Below are positions 1 to 8,520 of a DNA stretch of 64,000 nucleotides, piece after piece (positions within the stretch are counted from its first letter, which is position 1; each line of letters begins with the position of its first letter). The position numbers and the translations under genes were made by a program. Origin of the DNA: Oscillospiraceae bacterium (lineage in GTDB: Bacteria; Bacillota; Clostridia; Oscillospirales; Ruminococcaceae). The stretch spans positions 1-64,000 of the forward strand of contig JAFWQJ010000069.1 in the NCBI GenBank assembly GCA_017545185.1, in the 5' to 3' direction. A model generated the notes under the pieces. The model did not search any database, had not been told where the DNA came from, and saw only the letters and a program-made list of their open reading frames with translations.

Positions 1-297
1 GACGAAAGTGCGCTTCTTGTGTTATACTGTTCATAGACAACTTCCTTTTTGATATTGGTGTTTGGGTGGTACTTAACATTATATCATTTTGGAAGTTGTT
101 TTTCTATCCCCTCTGTTACCTATCTATTGTATCATAACACAGTGTAGAAATTTGGTGATAGTTTACATATCATGTGAGTGCGATACACGCCCTGCTTGTG
201 AATCCGTATAAAAATATTGCGGATTGGGCAGAAAAAGGGATTCTGCAAAGGAAAGAAGCCTTTTTTGCCGGAACGCGAAAAAAATGATCGCACCCCC
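1..297. other. Non-coding left edge
   Basis: No credible gene is visible. A TATACT hexamer at 23-28 could be a -10 box of a promoter whose -35 lies outside the window. An 8-bp inverted repeat (38-45 with 91-98) with a long A/T-rich loop is followed by a T-run, so a short transcript ending near 103 is possible. The remainder shows no coding signature on either strand. Confidence 0.4.
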
Positions 298-326
298 TTG
301 ACAAGCGCAGGGAAATGTGCTATAAT
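298..326 (+). promoter_or_regulatory. Sigma-A promoter of the padR operon
   Basis: TTGACA at 298-303 and TATAAT at 321-326 with a 17-bp spacer, both perfect consensus. Transcription should start near 333, immediately upstream of the repeat array at 338-412, so the array lies in the initially transcribed region, where a bound repressor would block transcription. Confidence 0.85.
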
Positions 327-337
327 AGCATCGTAAA

Positions 338-412
338 CCGATATATCGGAAAACGATACAACGGCAGACAATATAACGGCTTACAATATAACGGGACGCA
401 ATATATCGGCAT
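338..412 (+). repeat. Five tandem 15-bp repeats, candidate PadR operator array
   Basis: Five copies of an 11-bp core (CRATAYAWCGG) start at 339, 354, 369, 384 and 399, exactly 15 bp apart. The first lies inside a perfect 12-bp palindrome (338-349) and the others vary at two or three positions. The array sits between the consensus promoter and the padR start codon, as expected for an autoregulatory operator. Binding by the adjacent PadR protein is inferred from position only. Confidence 0.7.
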
Positions 413-432
413 CAGGAAAGGAGTGCGGCATC

Positions 433-759
433 ATGAATATCGGAAACAGCGCCCTGACAGAGGCGGTCTATTACATTCTGCTCTCGCTGCTGGAGCCGCG
501 GCACGGCTACGGCATCATGCAGTTTGCGGAGCAGATCTCCGGCGGCAGAGTGCGGCTTGCGGCGGGCACGCTGTACGGCGCGATCAACACCATGCTGGAA
601 AAGGGCTGGATCGAGGCCTGCGGCACGGAGCATAACAGCCGCAAAAAGGAGTACGTCATCACGCAGACCGGCACAGCGGTCCTGCTTGGCGAGATCGCAA
701 GGCTTGAGGAGCTTGCCCGGAACGGCAGACAGCTCATCGAGCAGGTCATCCGGTACTGA
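433..759 (+). CDS. PadR family transcriptional regulator
   Basis: A 108-residue winged-helix repressor of the PadR family, N-terminal domain only. The family signature is visible: an N-terminal helix followed by LTEAVYYILLSLL, the HGYGIMQ recognition region, and the wing around GTLYGAINTMLEKGWIE. The short length fits the small PadR group, which lacks a long C-terminal dimerisation domain. It starts at ATG 433 behind a GGAAAGGAG ribosome site, and the downstream DUF2812 gene begins 16 bp after its stop. PadR genes paired with a DUF2812 membrane protein are common in Firmicutes, where the regulator is thought to repress its own operon; the inducer is unknown. The repeat array between promoter and start codon supports autoregulation. 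Confidence 0.9.
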   Translation: MNIGNSALTEAVYYILLSLLEPRHGYGIMQFAEQISGGRVRLAAGTLYGAINTMLEKGWIEACGTEHNSRKKEYVITQTGTAVLLGEIARLEELARNGRQLIEQVIRY

Positions 760-775
760 CAGAAAGGAGCACATC

Positions 776-1318
776 ATGAAGCAGAAATTTCACAAGTGGT
801 TCTGGGTATGGGAATTTGAGAAGGAGATCCGCTGGATCAACGAAATGGCGGCAAAGGGCTTCGGGCTCTGCCATGTCGGGATCGCAACATACTGGTTCGA
901 TGACATCGAGCCGGGAGAGTATACCTATCATCTGGAGCTGGCAGAGAATCAGCCGATGTCCGAAAAGGGGCAGGAGTATCTTGACTTTCTGAACGAATGC
1001 GGCGTGGAGTATGTCGGCAGCTTTCTCCGCTGGACCTATCTGCGCAAAAAGGCCGCTGACGGTCCGTTCGAGCTCCACGCCGACCTCGACAGCAAGCTGG
1101 CGCATCTCAAACGGATCGTGCTGCTGCTCCTGCCGGTCATGTTCCTGAACATCTGGTCGTCTTATCTCAATATTCATCACGCATTGAGACACAGCAGTGA
1201 CGGCAATCTGTTTGTCGGTATGATGAACCTTTGGTGCAGTGCGATGGTGGGCTATGCGGTTGTACGCATCGGCATACAGATCCGCCGGCTGAAAAAGGAA
1301 CGTCAGCTGCATGAGTGA
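776..1318 (+). CDS. DUF2812 domain membrane protein
   Basis: A 180-residue protein of the DUF2812 family. The N-terminal half (about 1-105) has the family's aromatic-rich pattern: FHKWFWVWEFEKEIRWINEMAAKGFGL, followed by YTYHLEL and a WTYLRKK segment. Two hydrophobic segments near residues 118-137 and 147-166 are predicted membrane helices, and a basic tail follows. ATG 776 has an AAAGGAG ribosome site and the gene is the second cistron of the padR operon. A hairpin terminator lies 28 bp after the stop. Its molecular role is unknown; from genomic association DUF2812 proteins are thought to respond to membrane or transport conditions controlled by the paired PadR regulator. Confidence 0.8.
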   Translation: MKQKFHKWFWVWEFEKEIRWINEMAAKGFGLCHVGIATYWFDDIEPGEYTYHLELAENQPMSEKGQEYLDFLNECGVEYVGSFLRWTYLRKKAADGPFELHADLDSKLAHLKRIVLLLLPVMFLNIWSSYLNIHHALRHSSDGNLFVGMMNLWCSAMVGYAVVRIGIQIRRLKKERQLHE

Positions 1319-1346
1319 AAGCAGCATTTCATCACAGTAAAAAAAC

Positions 1347-1378
1347 AGGCGCTGACCTTCATCGGGTCAGCGCCTTTC
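1347..1378. terminator. Bidirectional terminator between convergent operons
   Basis: An 11-bp perfect stem (1347-1357 with 1365-1375) is followed by TTTCTGTT on the plus strand and preceded by A-rich sequence that reads as T-rich on the minus strand. It can end both the padR operon and the leftward regulator-kinase-htrA operon. Confidence 0.8.
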
Positions 1379-1390
1379 TGTTATGCGGTA

Positions 1391-2770
1391 TCAGTAATCG
1401 CCGGACTGATCCTCCAGCACGGCAAAATCGACCTCAAAGGTCGAGAGTGTGCCGTCATCCTCAACGCGGCCGATGCGGCAGTGCATCAACTCGCCGCCGA
1501 CCTTTCCGCTGGTCACCTTCGTCACGTTGTCGCCGTCCGTGACCTCCTGTCCGTCCATAGTCAGGATCCAGTCATGTACCTGCACCGGGGTGTCGTTCAG
1601 CGGGGAATCGTCCGCAATGCTGGTGATCCAGATGCCGTGATCCCGCAGTTCTTCCGGCAGCGTGATGTTCTTCTTCGCTGCTTCGTCCCATGCAGCCTCA
1701 TTCGGGAGATAATTGATGCCGATGCGTACTCTGCCGCTGATATAGCCGTTTTCGGCAAGCTCCTTCAGGATCGGCAGCGCCTGATTGATCGTGATCGCAA
1801 AGCCGAGACCTTCGTAATCGCCGCCGAACACAATGCTGTTGCCGTATTTCGATGAGACGATCCCGATGACCTGCCCGTACATATCGACGAGCGCGCCGCC
1901 GGAATTGCCCGGGCTGATCGCGGCATCGGTCTGGAAGCAGTCCATTTCAAAGTTGTTCGACTGTGCACGCACCTTGCGGTTCACGCCGGAGATGATGCCG
2001 GTCGTGATCGAGCTGCTCAGTCCGGCCGGATTGCCCAGCGCACAGACGGTCTCTCCGATATGCACATCGTCGGAGTTGCCGAACTTTGCGGGCTTCAGGT
2101 GATCGGCAGAGATTTTCAGCACAGCCAGATCCGTTTTCCGGTCATGGCCGACCAGCACCGCACTGTAAAGCGAATCGCTGCTTTCGCCGTAAAGCCGGAC
2201 GGAATAGGCAGAGACGTCGGTCACGACATGCGAGTTTGTCGCGATGTAGCCCTCCTCCGACAGAATAATGCCGGAGCCCGCGCCGCTCATGACGCCGTCC
2301 TTATAGGTGTAGATCTCGACGATGCTCGGCATGACGTTCTGTGCAATGCCTTCGATCGTATATTTTCCGTTTTCGTCCGTTTCCGTATCGGCCTCGTCGG
2401 TGCGCCGGTGCTGCACCAGCTCCACCTTGACGATATTGCCTGCGCGGTAGCGGCCGGAGGTCGTGCCGTTCCGGATATCCCAGATCACGCAGAACACGGC
2501 AAATGCCAGTACGCCGAGCACCAGCAGCGTCAGCATCGCGTACAGAAAGACATGCCGGTTCGGCTTAGCGGGAACGGCTGCTTCTGCCGCTTGTGCAGGC
2601 TCCTTTGCGGAGACGCCCTGCTCCGGTGCCGTGAATCCCGCAAACGGATCCGCAGGAAGTTCCGAAGCCGGTTCAGGGACATGCGGCGGCGGGACATCGT
2701 CCGCATCCGGCGGAATGTTATTCACCTGCTGCTCATTGCCGAGCAGTGCGTACAGTTCCTCTTCCGTCAT
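1391..2770 (-). CDS. HtrA-like membrane-anchored serine protease with PDZ domain
   Basis: A 459-residue trypsin-like protease of the HtrA/DegP family, acting outside the membrane in protein quality control. Residues 1-73 form a Pro/Ala-rich cytoplasmic tail and 74-97 a membrane helix. The protease domain follows with catalytic His181 (in NSHVVTD), Asp214 (in KTDLAVLKI) and Ser290 (in SPGNSGGAL). One PDZ domain occupies about 345-455. Length and layout match Firmicute HtrA. It is the last gene of a three-gene operon: its ATG overlaps the TGA of the histidine kinase, implying translational coupling. The link to a two-component system recalls CssRS control of htrA in Bacillus, but here the protease is in the regulator's own operon. 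Confidence 0.93.
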   Translation of the reverse strand: MTEEELYALLGNEQQVNNIPPDADDVPPPHVPEPASELPADPFAGFTAPEQGVSAKEPAQAAEAAVPAKPNRHVFLYAMLTLLVLGVLAFAVFCVIWDIRNGTTSGRYRAGNIVKVELVQHRRTDEADTETDENGKYTIEGIAQNVMPSIVEIYTYKDGVMSGAGSGIILSEEGYIATNSHVVTDVSAYSVRLYGESSDSLYSAVLVGHDRKTDLAVLKISADHLKPAKFGNSDDVHIGETVCALGNPAGLSSSITTGIISGVNRKVRAQSNNFEMDCFQTDAAISPGNSGGALVDMYGQVIGIVSSKYGNSIVFGGDYEGLGFAITINQALPILKELAENGYISGRVRIGINYLPNEAAWDEAAKKNITLPEELRDHGIWITSIADDSPLNDTPVQVHDWILTMDGQEVTDGDNVTKVTSGKVGGELMHCRIGRVEDDGTLSTFEVDFAVLEDQSGDY

Positions 2771-4227
2771 CCGGTTCCGCCTCCCTTCGGCTTTTCGTCG
2801 CCGATCCGCTGATAGCGCGGCAGCGTGACAACAAATTCCGTGTACTCTCCCTTGACGCTCTTGACCGCGATCTGTCCCGCATGGAGCGAGACGATCCGGC
2901 TGACGATCGAAAGCCCGAGCCCGACGCCGGTCGTATCCTTGCCGCGGGATTCGTCCGTTTTATAGAAGCGGTCGAACACGCGGGTGATCTCCTCCTCGGT
3001 CAGACCCTCACCGGTATTGCGCAGATGCACATGCACCTGCTCGTCATCGGATTCCACGGCAAAGGACAGGGTGCCGCTCTTGTTCACGAATTTGATCGCG
3101 TTTTCCGTTAGGTTGTAAAACACCTGCTGCACCAGATCCTTGTCCACGACCGCGATCGCGCGCGGACATTCGTCGAGCCCCTCGATATACAGCTCCTTCG
3201 CGTAGATCTTGTTCTCGAACAGCAGGATCGTCTTAATGAGCAGATGCGTGATATCCGCACGTTCAAAGCGCGGTGCCATGGTGCCCTCCTCAAAGCGGGA
3301 GATGTTCAGCATGGTATGCACGAGGCGGGACATGCGGTCCACTTCGGAGGACACGATGCGCAGATATTTTTTCTCCTCCGCCTGCGGGATCGTTCCGTCG
3401 AGGATGCCGTCCACAAAGCCGCCGATGCTCGTGATCGGCGTTTTCAGCTCGTGGGAGACGTCGGAGACGAAGCGCCTGCGGCTGCGCTCATTCCGGTCGA
3501 TGAAATCCGCCATACGGTTCATGGTCATGGTGAGCTGATCCATTTCCGGGTCGCCGGTCTGCTGAAGGCGCTGCGAGAAGTCGCCCTTCGCATAGAGCTC
3601 GGCTGCCTTTGTCACCTGTGAGACCGGGCTCAGCACGCGCGTGGTATTCAGATAGAAGATCATGCCGCAGACGATGCCGACCGCGATCAGCGAGACAGCA
3701 AGGATCGTGATGAGCTTCGAGGAAAACTCGTTCAGATAGCCCATCGGGAAGATCAGCATCATATAATGCTCTGCCGCATTTTCGGTGTCGGTATTGCCGG
3801 CCAGCTCGATCCGCTCCACCCATGTTGCGGTTGCCTCCATGAAATTGCCGGAGGCGCCGCCGAGCTCATAGTAAGGCTCCTTGTCCGCTTTTCTGCGCAG
3901 GGCGGGGGAGAGCTGGATATCCGTGACGATCGCATCCGAGCGCACAAGACAGTTGCCTTCCCGGTCGAAAATATAGCAGTCCACATTTTCGCTGCGCGTA
4001 AAATCCTCGAGCCGCTTCTGCAGCGCCGTGAGCTGATCCGGATCCTCCTGCATATAGGAGCGGACCTCCGTCATGAGGCTTTTCGCGGTGATATCGCAGC
4101 GCTCCTTCGCCTCCCGCTGATGCATCCGGTTCGCACAGGAAAACGTGATCAGGCCGGTCAGCGAGCAGGCAAACAGCAGCACGACCGTGCACAGATAGAA
4201 AATGCGGCTGTAAATACTGTTCAGCAT
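2767..4227 (-). CDS. Sensor histidine kinase (HAMP, HisKA, HATPase)
   Basis: A 486-residue membrane kinase. Transmembrane helices at about 8-30 and 171-193 bracket an extracytoplasmic sensor of about 140 residues. A HAMP domain (about 195-247), the HisKA dimerisation helix with phospho-acceptor His259 in SHELKTP, and the HATPase domain follow; the N box (NLTENAIKF) and G box (GVGLGLSIV) are visible. It phosphorylates the response regulator encoded just upstream, whose stop is 3 bp from this ATG. The signal is unknown; coupling to HtrA suggests envelope or secretion stress, which is inference from gene order. Confidence 0.93.
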   Translation of the reverse strand: MLNSIYSRIFYLCTVVLLFACSLTGLITFSCANRMHQREAKERCDITAKSLMTEVRSYMQEDPDQLTALQKRLEDFTRSENVDCYIFDREGNCLVRSDAIVTDIQLSPALRRKADKEPYYELGGASGNFMEATATWVERIELAGNTDTENAAEHYMMLIFPMGYLNEFSSKLITILAVSLIAVGIVCGMIFYLNTTRVLSPVSQVTKAAELYAKGDFSQRLQQTGDPEMDQLTMTMNRMADFIDRNERSRRRFVSDVSHELKTPITSIGGFVDGILDGTIPQAEEKKYLRIVSSEVDRMSRLVHTMLNISRFEEGTMAPRFERADITHLLIKTILLFENKIYAKELYIEGLDECPRAIAVVDKDLVQQVFYNLTENAIKFVNKSGTLSFAVESDDEQVHVHLRNTGEGLTEEEITRVFDRFYKTDESRGKDTTGVGLGLSIVSRIVSLHAGQIAVKSVKGEYTEFVVTLPRYQRIGDEKPKGGGTG

Positions 4228-4230
4228 CGG

Positions 4231-4938
4231 TTATTCGGTTTCATCCGGCACGGCGAATTTATAGCCGACGCCCCAGACGGTGCGCAGCTCCCATTTATCG
4301 GAAACGCCCTCGAGCTTTTCGCGCAGGCGCTTGATATGCACATCAATGGTGCGGGAATCGCCGTAATATTCAAAGCCCCAGACCTCATCAAGAAGCTGGT
4401 CGCGGGTATACACATGGTTCGGGTTCGACGCCAGACAGTAGAGCAGCTCCAGCTCCTTCGGCGGCGTCTCGATGACCTTGCCGTCCACGCGCAGCACATA
4501 GCCGTCCATATCGACGGTCAGCTTGTCGTAATCGACCCTGCCGCGGCGCGCGCCGGGCTCCGGTGCGGACTGTCCGGTCTTGCGCGTCCGGGCACGGATC
4601 CTTGCGAGCAGCTTGGTCTTGTCGATCGGCTTGGTGATGTAGTCCTCCGCGCCGAGATCAAGGCCGAGTGCTTCGTCGTTTGCTTCCGCCTTGGCTGTCA
4701 CCAGAATGACCGGCACATTGGATTTTTTCTGGATCTCACGCATCACGGTATAGCCGTTCATGCCGGGCATCATGACGTCCAGCAGCACGAGATCCGGATG
4801 CATGGCAGCAAATTTTGCCAGCGCCTCCTCGCCGTCATTTGCAGTGATTGCAGTATAGCCCTCCTTCACGAGGATCGTGCGGAGCACTTCACAGATATTC
4901 GGTTCATCGTCAACGATGAGGATTTTTTCCATTGCCAT
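4231..4938 (-). CDS. OmpR/PhoB family response regulator
   Basis: A 235-residue two-domain regulator. The receiver domain (1-120) has the acidic pair in VDDEP, phospho-acceptor Asp54 in LLDVMMPG and the conserved Lys in VTAKAEA. After a short Arg/Pro-rich linker comes an OmpR-type winged helix with ETPPKELELLYCL, the RDQLLDEVWG turn and the RTIDVHIKRLREKL recognition helix. I chose ATG 4938 because GGAGGAGGC lies seven bases before it; an upstream in-frame ATG at 4977 lacks a ribosome site. First gene of the operon with the kinase and HtrA. A TATACT hexamer upstream (minus strand, near 4985) is a plausible -10 with a weak -35. Confidence 0.93.
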   Translation of the reverse strand: MAMEKILIVDDEPNICEVLRTILVKEGYTAITANDGEEALAKFAAMHPDLVLLDVMMPGMNGYTVMREIQKKSNVPVILVTAKAEANDEALGLDLGAEDYITKPIDKTKLLARIRARTRKTGQSAPEPGARRGRVDYDKLTVDMDGYVLRVDGKVIETPPKELELLYCLASNPNHVYTRDQLLDEVWGFEYYGDSRTIDVHIKRLREKLEGVSDKWELRTVWGVGYKFAVPDETE

Positions 4939-5128
4939 GTTCTTGCCTCCTCCTTGCAAATGGGTAAAGTTATACAACTTATAGTATACAATATTTCAGA
5001 ATCATTGATATGAACAAAGTATGAATATTCTGTGAATGTTTCGTGACAATATGACAAAAAGGCAGTTTTCATTGTTTTTTGCGGAGAAAAGCACCCGTGA
5101 AGCCAGGTTTTCCGCTTCGGCGCGCCGG

Positions 5129-5160
5129 AAAAAAGAGCACCGGCTGTTTCCAACCGGTGC
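5129..5160 (-). terminator. Terminator of the dockerin protein gene
   Basis: GGCACCGG and CCGGTGC arms (5137-5143 with 5154-5160) form a stable hairpin on the minus strand, followed by CTCTTTTTTCC. It lies 24 bp beyond the stop codon of the leftward dockerin gene. Confidence 0.85.
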
Positions 5161-5184
5161 CCTGTTCGGTGATATGAGACCCAA

Positions 5185-7098
5185 TTACTTGACTGCGAGA
5201 TCTTCCTTGTTGATGATCTTTGCGATAAAGCGGAGCAGCTTGGTCGCATCGTCAGCGTCCACTGCGTTGTCATGCGTGATATCCGCATTGATCTTGCCCT
5301 GGTCGGTGATCGTTGCGCCTGCATCTGCGACCGCATAGCGGCAGATCAGAACGGCATCGGAGATATCGACCTTGCCGCTGCAGTCTGCATCGCCCCAGTC
5401 AGCATCCAGAACCGGAGGCGGTGTGGTGGTCGTGGTGGTGGTTGTCGTGGTCGTGGTGGTGACCGTCGTTGTGGTCGTCACGGCCGGCAGCTCCTCGTAG
5501 TAAACGGTGATGTCGCTCAGCGTGACGGAATCGACTTTCTTATCCTTACTGTCTGCGCCGTAGAAATAACCGAAGAAGATGCTGCCGTATTCCGCATCTG
5601 CCTGAATGGAATCCGGAATGATCCACATGATCTCCTGCTTCTTGCCTGCATTCAGGATCGCGCCCTGCTGCATGGTAAATTCTTCTTCGGAGGCCTTGTC
5701 GGAGGTGCCGACGCCGAACACGAGCTTCTTGATCTCGGACGAAGCCTCGACCGTGAACTTGATCGCGTGCGGGATGCCCTTGTTGTTGCTGCCCTTGGAA
5801 TATGCGATGTTGACGGAGTTGGTGGTCTCATCGCCCTGCGTCAGCTTCTCACTGACGGAAATGGAATCCTTGAAGCTGTACGGAACGGTCTTTTCATAGG
5901 TGTAGGTGCAGCTTGCGGATTTCAGCGTGCAGGACTTGACCTCCTCGTAGCCGTCCTCCTTGTTATCGCCGTACCAGTACTGGAACGAGATTGCATCAGC
6001 CGGGCGGGTCAGGGTGTACTCCTTGATGTCGTCCGGAACGGCCCACTCTGCCTCGATCCACTTGCCCGCGCTCTTCAGCGTGGTACCTTCACCGACCTTG
6101 ACCTCGAGGTCCTCAATGCCCTCTTCGGGGTTGCCGTCCTCGTCAAGGCCGTGCTCATTGTACCAGTAGCCCTTGCTGGAGTCGGGATCGTCCACGTTCA
6201 GCCAGTATTCGGTGTCTGCCGGCGACTTGTATTCGACGTTCAGACCGCAGCCGTACATGAACGTATCCATGTTGGTCTCGGACTCAACGGCAAAGACGAA
6301 GGATTCCAGCGTGATCTTTTCATCGCCGGCGGTGCCGCTCAGCTCAGGCAGACCGAACTCGGAATAGGTCATCTTTCTGCTGTTGATCGGGTCACCTTCC
6401 TTCCAGGAGACGCCTTCCTTCTCATAGTATTCCTCATCCTTGCCGGCCGTCAGAAGGAAATCGAGGTCTTCGATCGTGGCGGTCAGCGTCGAGGAGATCG
6501 TTGCAGTGCCGTCTTTGTTGTCCTTGAAGCTGAAGGCGCCGCTCTTGGCAGCACTGGAGCTGGAGGACGAGGAAGACGACGAAGAAGATGATGATGACGA
6601 AGAAGACGACGAGGACGAAGACTCGTTCGCGACGATCTTGTCCAGCGTCAGGGTGCTGTCGTCCGGGATCCAGTAGTTGCGGAATTCAAATTTGCCGGGG
6701 TACTGATCGGACTTCGGATTGTAGCTCAGCGTATACTTGGAAACGTCGATCTTGATCGGAGTGGAGACGTTCGCTTCCAGTGCGACGTTCGTGCCTTCAC
6801 CTTCGCCCTCGACGAGCTTGCCGTCCGCCATTTCGACCCAGTACGGATCCGACGATGTGCCGATGCCGAAGCCATAGCAGAAATTGCAGGCTGCCGTGCA
6901 GGTGACGTAGAACGTCAGAGACTTGATGCCGCTGGAGCCGTATTCAGCCGTATAGCCGAGATACGTGTCCTCAACGGCGAGCTTCTTGCCGATGGTCGCG
7001 GCCGAGACCGTCGATGACGGGAACATGACCGCGGTCGCAGTCATCGCAGCCGCGAGTGCTGCAGAAACCGCTTTCTTTGCCTTGGTGAACGTGTGCAT
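5185..7098 (-). CDS. Secreted multimodular protein with C-terminal type I dockerin
   Basis: A 637-residue exported protein. Residues 1-34 form a signal peptide (KKAV then a hydrophobic core ending in VSAA). Three similar beta-rich modules follow, at about 35-160, 190-410 and 415-545, sharing a FGxGTS-like motif and a W-x-x-P-D/W-I-I-P segment. They resemble the uncharacterised carbohydrate-binding-like modules of ruminococcal cellulosome proteins. A poly-Ser linker near 162-185 separates the first two and a poly-Thr linker leads to the dockerin (about 565-637), whose two Ca-binding loops begin DADCSGKVDISD and DITHDNAVDADD. There is no catalytic domain, so it probably binds plant cell wall and docks to a cohesin scaffold. 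Monocistronic, with a strong terminator. Confidence 0.85.
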   Translation of the reverse strand: MHTFTKAKKAVSAALAAAMTATAVMFPSSTVSAATIGKKLAVEDTYLGYTAEYGSSGIKSLTFYVTCTAACNFCYGFGIGTSSDPYWVEMADGKLVEGEGEGTNVALEANVSTPIKIDVSKYTLSYNPKSDQYPGKFEFRNYWIPDDSTLTLDKIVANESSSSSSSSSSSSSSSSSSSSSSSAAKSGAFSFKDNKDGTATISSTLTATIEDLDFLLTAGKDEEYYEKEGVSWKEGDPINSRKMTYSEFGLPELSGTAGDEKITLESFVFAVESETNMDTFMYGCGLNVEYKSPADTEYWLNVDDPDSSKGYWYNEHGLDEDGNPEEGIEDLEVKVGEGTTLKSAGKWIEAEWAVPDDIKEYTLTRPADAISFQYWYGDNKEDGYEEVKSCTLKSASCTYTYEKTVPYSFKDSISVSEKLTQGDETTNSVNIAYSKGSNNKGIPHAIKFTVEASSEIKKLVFGVGTSDKASEEEFTMQQGAILNAGKKQEIMWIIPDSIQADAEYGSIFFGYFYGADSKDKKVDSVTLSDITVYYEELPAVTTTTTVTTTTTTTTTTTTTPPPVLDADWGDADCSGKVDISDAVLICRYAVADAGATITDQGKINADITHDNAVDADDATKLLRFIAKIINKEDLAVK

Positions 7099-7301
7099 AA
7101 AATTACCCCTTCCTGATCCGGGCGGCGGAGCCGGTACGCATCCGCGCCTTCCCGATGTTTTGTACTATTTATCATATCCAATTTATGTGTTCATTTTGTG
7201 AAAATTTGGTAACAATCAATGATTTTCATTCGCGTCTGCTGGATTTTTTTGAAAAATCGGCTTGTTCGACCGTACAACCTGAAAAAAATCTAAAAAACCC
7301 C

Positions 7302-7330
7302 TTTACTTTTACGGACTAATGTGCTAAAAT
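7302..7330 (+). promoter_or_regulatory. Promoter of the TrpR-like/methyltransferase/hslO genes
   Basis: TTTACT at 7302-7307 and TAAAAT at 7325-7330 with a 17-bp spacer, 60 bp upstream of the first start codon. The 290-bp gap 7099-7390 otherwise holds only A/T-rich sequence and the upstream region of the divergent dockerin gene. Confidence 0.65.
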
Positions 7331-7390
7331 AAGAATGTATGAAACCGGAACCCGCAGCCAGTCTGCGTATCGACAAAGGAGGCATGTTTG

Positions 7391-7699
7391 ATGTTCAAGC
7401 CCATGGATCAGGCACATTTGAAGGACCTTTACGAGGCATTTGCCGTACTGGAAACGCCGGAGGAGATCGCAATGTTCATGCAGGATCTCTGCACCCCGCA
7501 GGAACTCGTCGCGATCGCCCAGCGGTATCAGATCGCAAAGCTTTTGTCCGAGGACTGCCGCTATGCGGAGATCGTCGAAAAGACCGGCACCAGCACCGCG
7601 ACGATCAGCCGTGTGAACCGCTCCCTCAGCATGGTCAGCTCCGGCGGCTACGCGATCGTCTTTGACCGGCTGAAAAAGCAGGAGGACAAGGCGGAATGA
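7391..7699 (+). CDS. TrpR-like (YerC/YecD family) regulator
   Basis: A 102-residue protein with the TrpR-superfamily helix-turn-helix of the YerC/YecD group: an N-terminal helical bundle, then LCTPQELVAIAQRYQIAKLL and the recognition segment YAEIVEKTGTSTATISRVNR. The family's natural effector is not established; E. coli TrpR binds tryptophan but YerC proteins are distinct. ATG 7391 is eight bases after AAAGGAGG; an in-frame TTG one codon upstream is too close to that site. The stop overlaps the next ATG (ATGA), indicating translational coupling with the methyltransferase. Confidence 0.88.
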   Translation: MFKPMDQAHLKDLYEAFAVLETPEEIAMFMQDLCTPQELVAIAQRYQIAKLLSEDCRYAEIVEKTGTSTATISRVNRSLSMVSSGGYAIVFDRLKKQEDKAE

Positions 7700-8478
7700 C
7701 ACCGGCCTACGGCGTCTTTGCGCAGTATTACGATGCGCTGACAAAGAACGTCTGCTATGCGGAGCGCGCCGCGCGGCTCGATCAGCTGATCCGGAAATGG
7801 GAGCAGCCCATGCCGGACAACATCCTGCTCGATCTCGCCTGCGGGACGGGCTCGCTCTCCGAGGCGTTCGCAAGGCTTCACTGGGACGTCATCGGCATTG
7901 ACGGCTCCGAGGAGATGCTCAGCGAGGCGCTCGATAAAAAATACGACAGCGGACTGCCCGTGCAGTATCTGAAACAGGACATGCGAAAGCTTGATCTGTT
8001 CGGCTGCATCAGCGTGACGGTCTGCGCACTCGACAGCCTGAATCATCTGCAGACCGCGGAGGACGTCCGGCGCACATTCGAGCGCGTCAATCTGTTTTCC
8101 AACGCAGGTGCGCTGTTTTTATTTGATGTGAATACGGAATACAAGCACCGGCATGTGCTCGGTGACCAGTGTTTTGTCTACGAGCTGCCGGACGCCGTCT
8201 GCGTCTGGCAGAATCATTTGCAGGAGACCGCGCCGGAGTATCCGGTGACGATCCGGCTCGATTTCTTCGAGCAGCTTGAGGGCAGAAAATATCTGCGCTC
8301 CGCGGAGGAATTTACCGAGCGGGTCTGGCAGCCGGAGCAGATCGAAAGCCTGCTCGCGGAGACGGGCTTCACGCTGCTCGAAACGCTCGACGGCGATACC
8401 TACGCCGCCCCGCGGGACGATACACAGCGGCTGCTTTATGTCGCAAGGGCGGCAGGCGGGCAGAAGCCTGCGGGATAA
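7696..8478 (+). CDS. Class I SAM-dependent methyltransferase
   Basis: A 260-residue Rossmann-fold methyltransferase. Motif I is LDLACGTGSLS (about 45-55), the acidic end of strand 2 is in VIGIDGSEEML and motif post-II is QDMRKLDL. The N-terminal YGVFAQYYDALT is typical of the methyltransferase-25 group that acts on small molecules or unknown acceptors. The substrate cannot be read from sequence. It lies between the TrpR-like gene (4-bp overlap) and hslO (42-bp gap), an arrangement consistent with a single transcript. Confidence 0.88.
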   Translation: MTPAYGVFAQYYDALTKNVCYAERAARLDQLIRKWEQPMPDNILLDLACGTGSLSEAFARLHWDVIGIDGSEEMLSEALDKKYDSGLPVQYLKQDMRKLDLFGCISVTVCALDSLNHLQTAEDVRRTFERVNLFSNAGALFLFDVNTEYKHRHVLGDQCFVYELPDAVCVWQNHLQETAPEYPVTIRLDFFEQLEGRKYLRSAEEFTERVWQPEQIESLLAETGFTLLETLDGDTYAAPRDDTQRLLYVARAAGGQKPAG

Positions 8479-8520
8479 GCAGGGGTACGGCATACACCCC
8501 GACAAAGGAGATATGATATC

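Noticed and set aside
315..635. Plus-strand frame with repeated pentapeptides (YNGxQ)
   Set aside because: The repeats are only the translation of the 15-bp DNA array, the ATG lies before the likely transcription start and the frame conflicts with padR.
6540..6676. Acidic Glu/Asp-run frame on the plus strand
   Set aside because: It is the complement of the poly-Ser linker of the dockerin protein.
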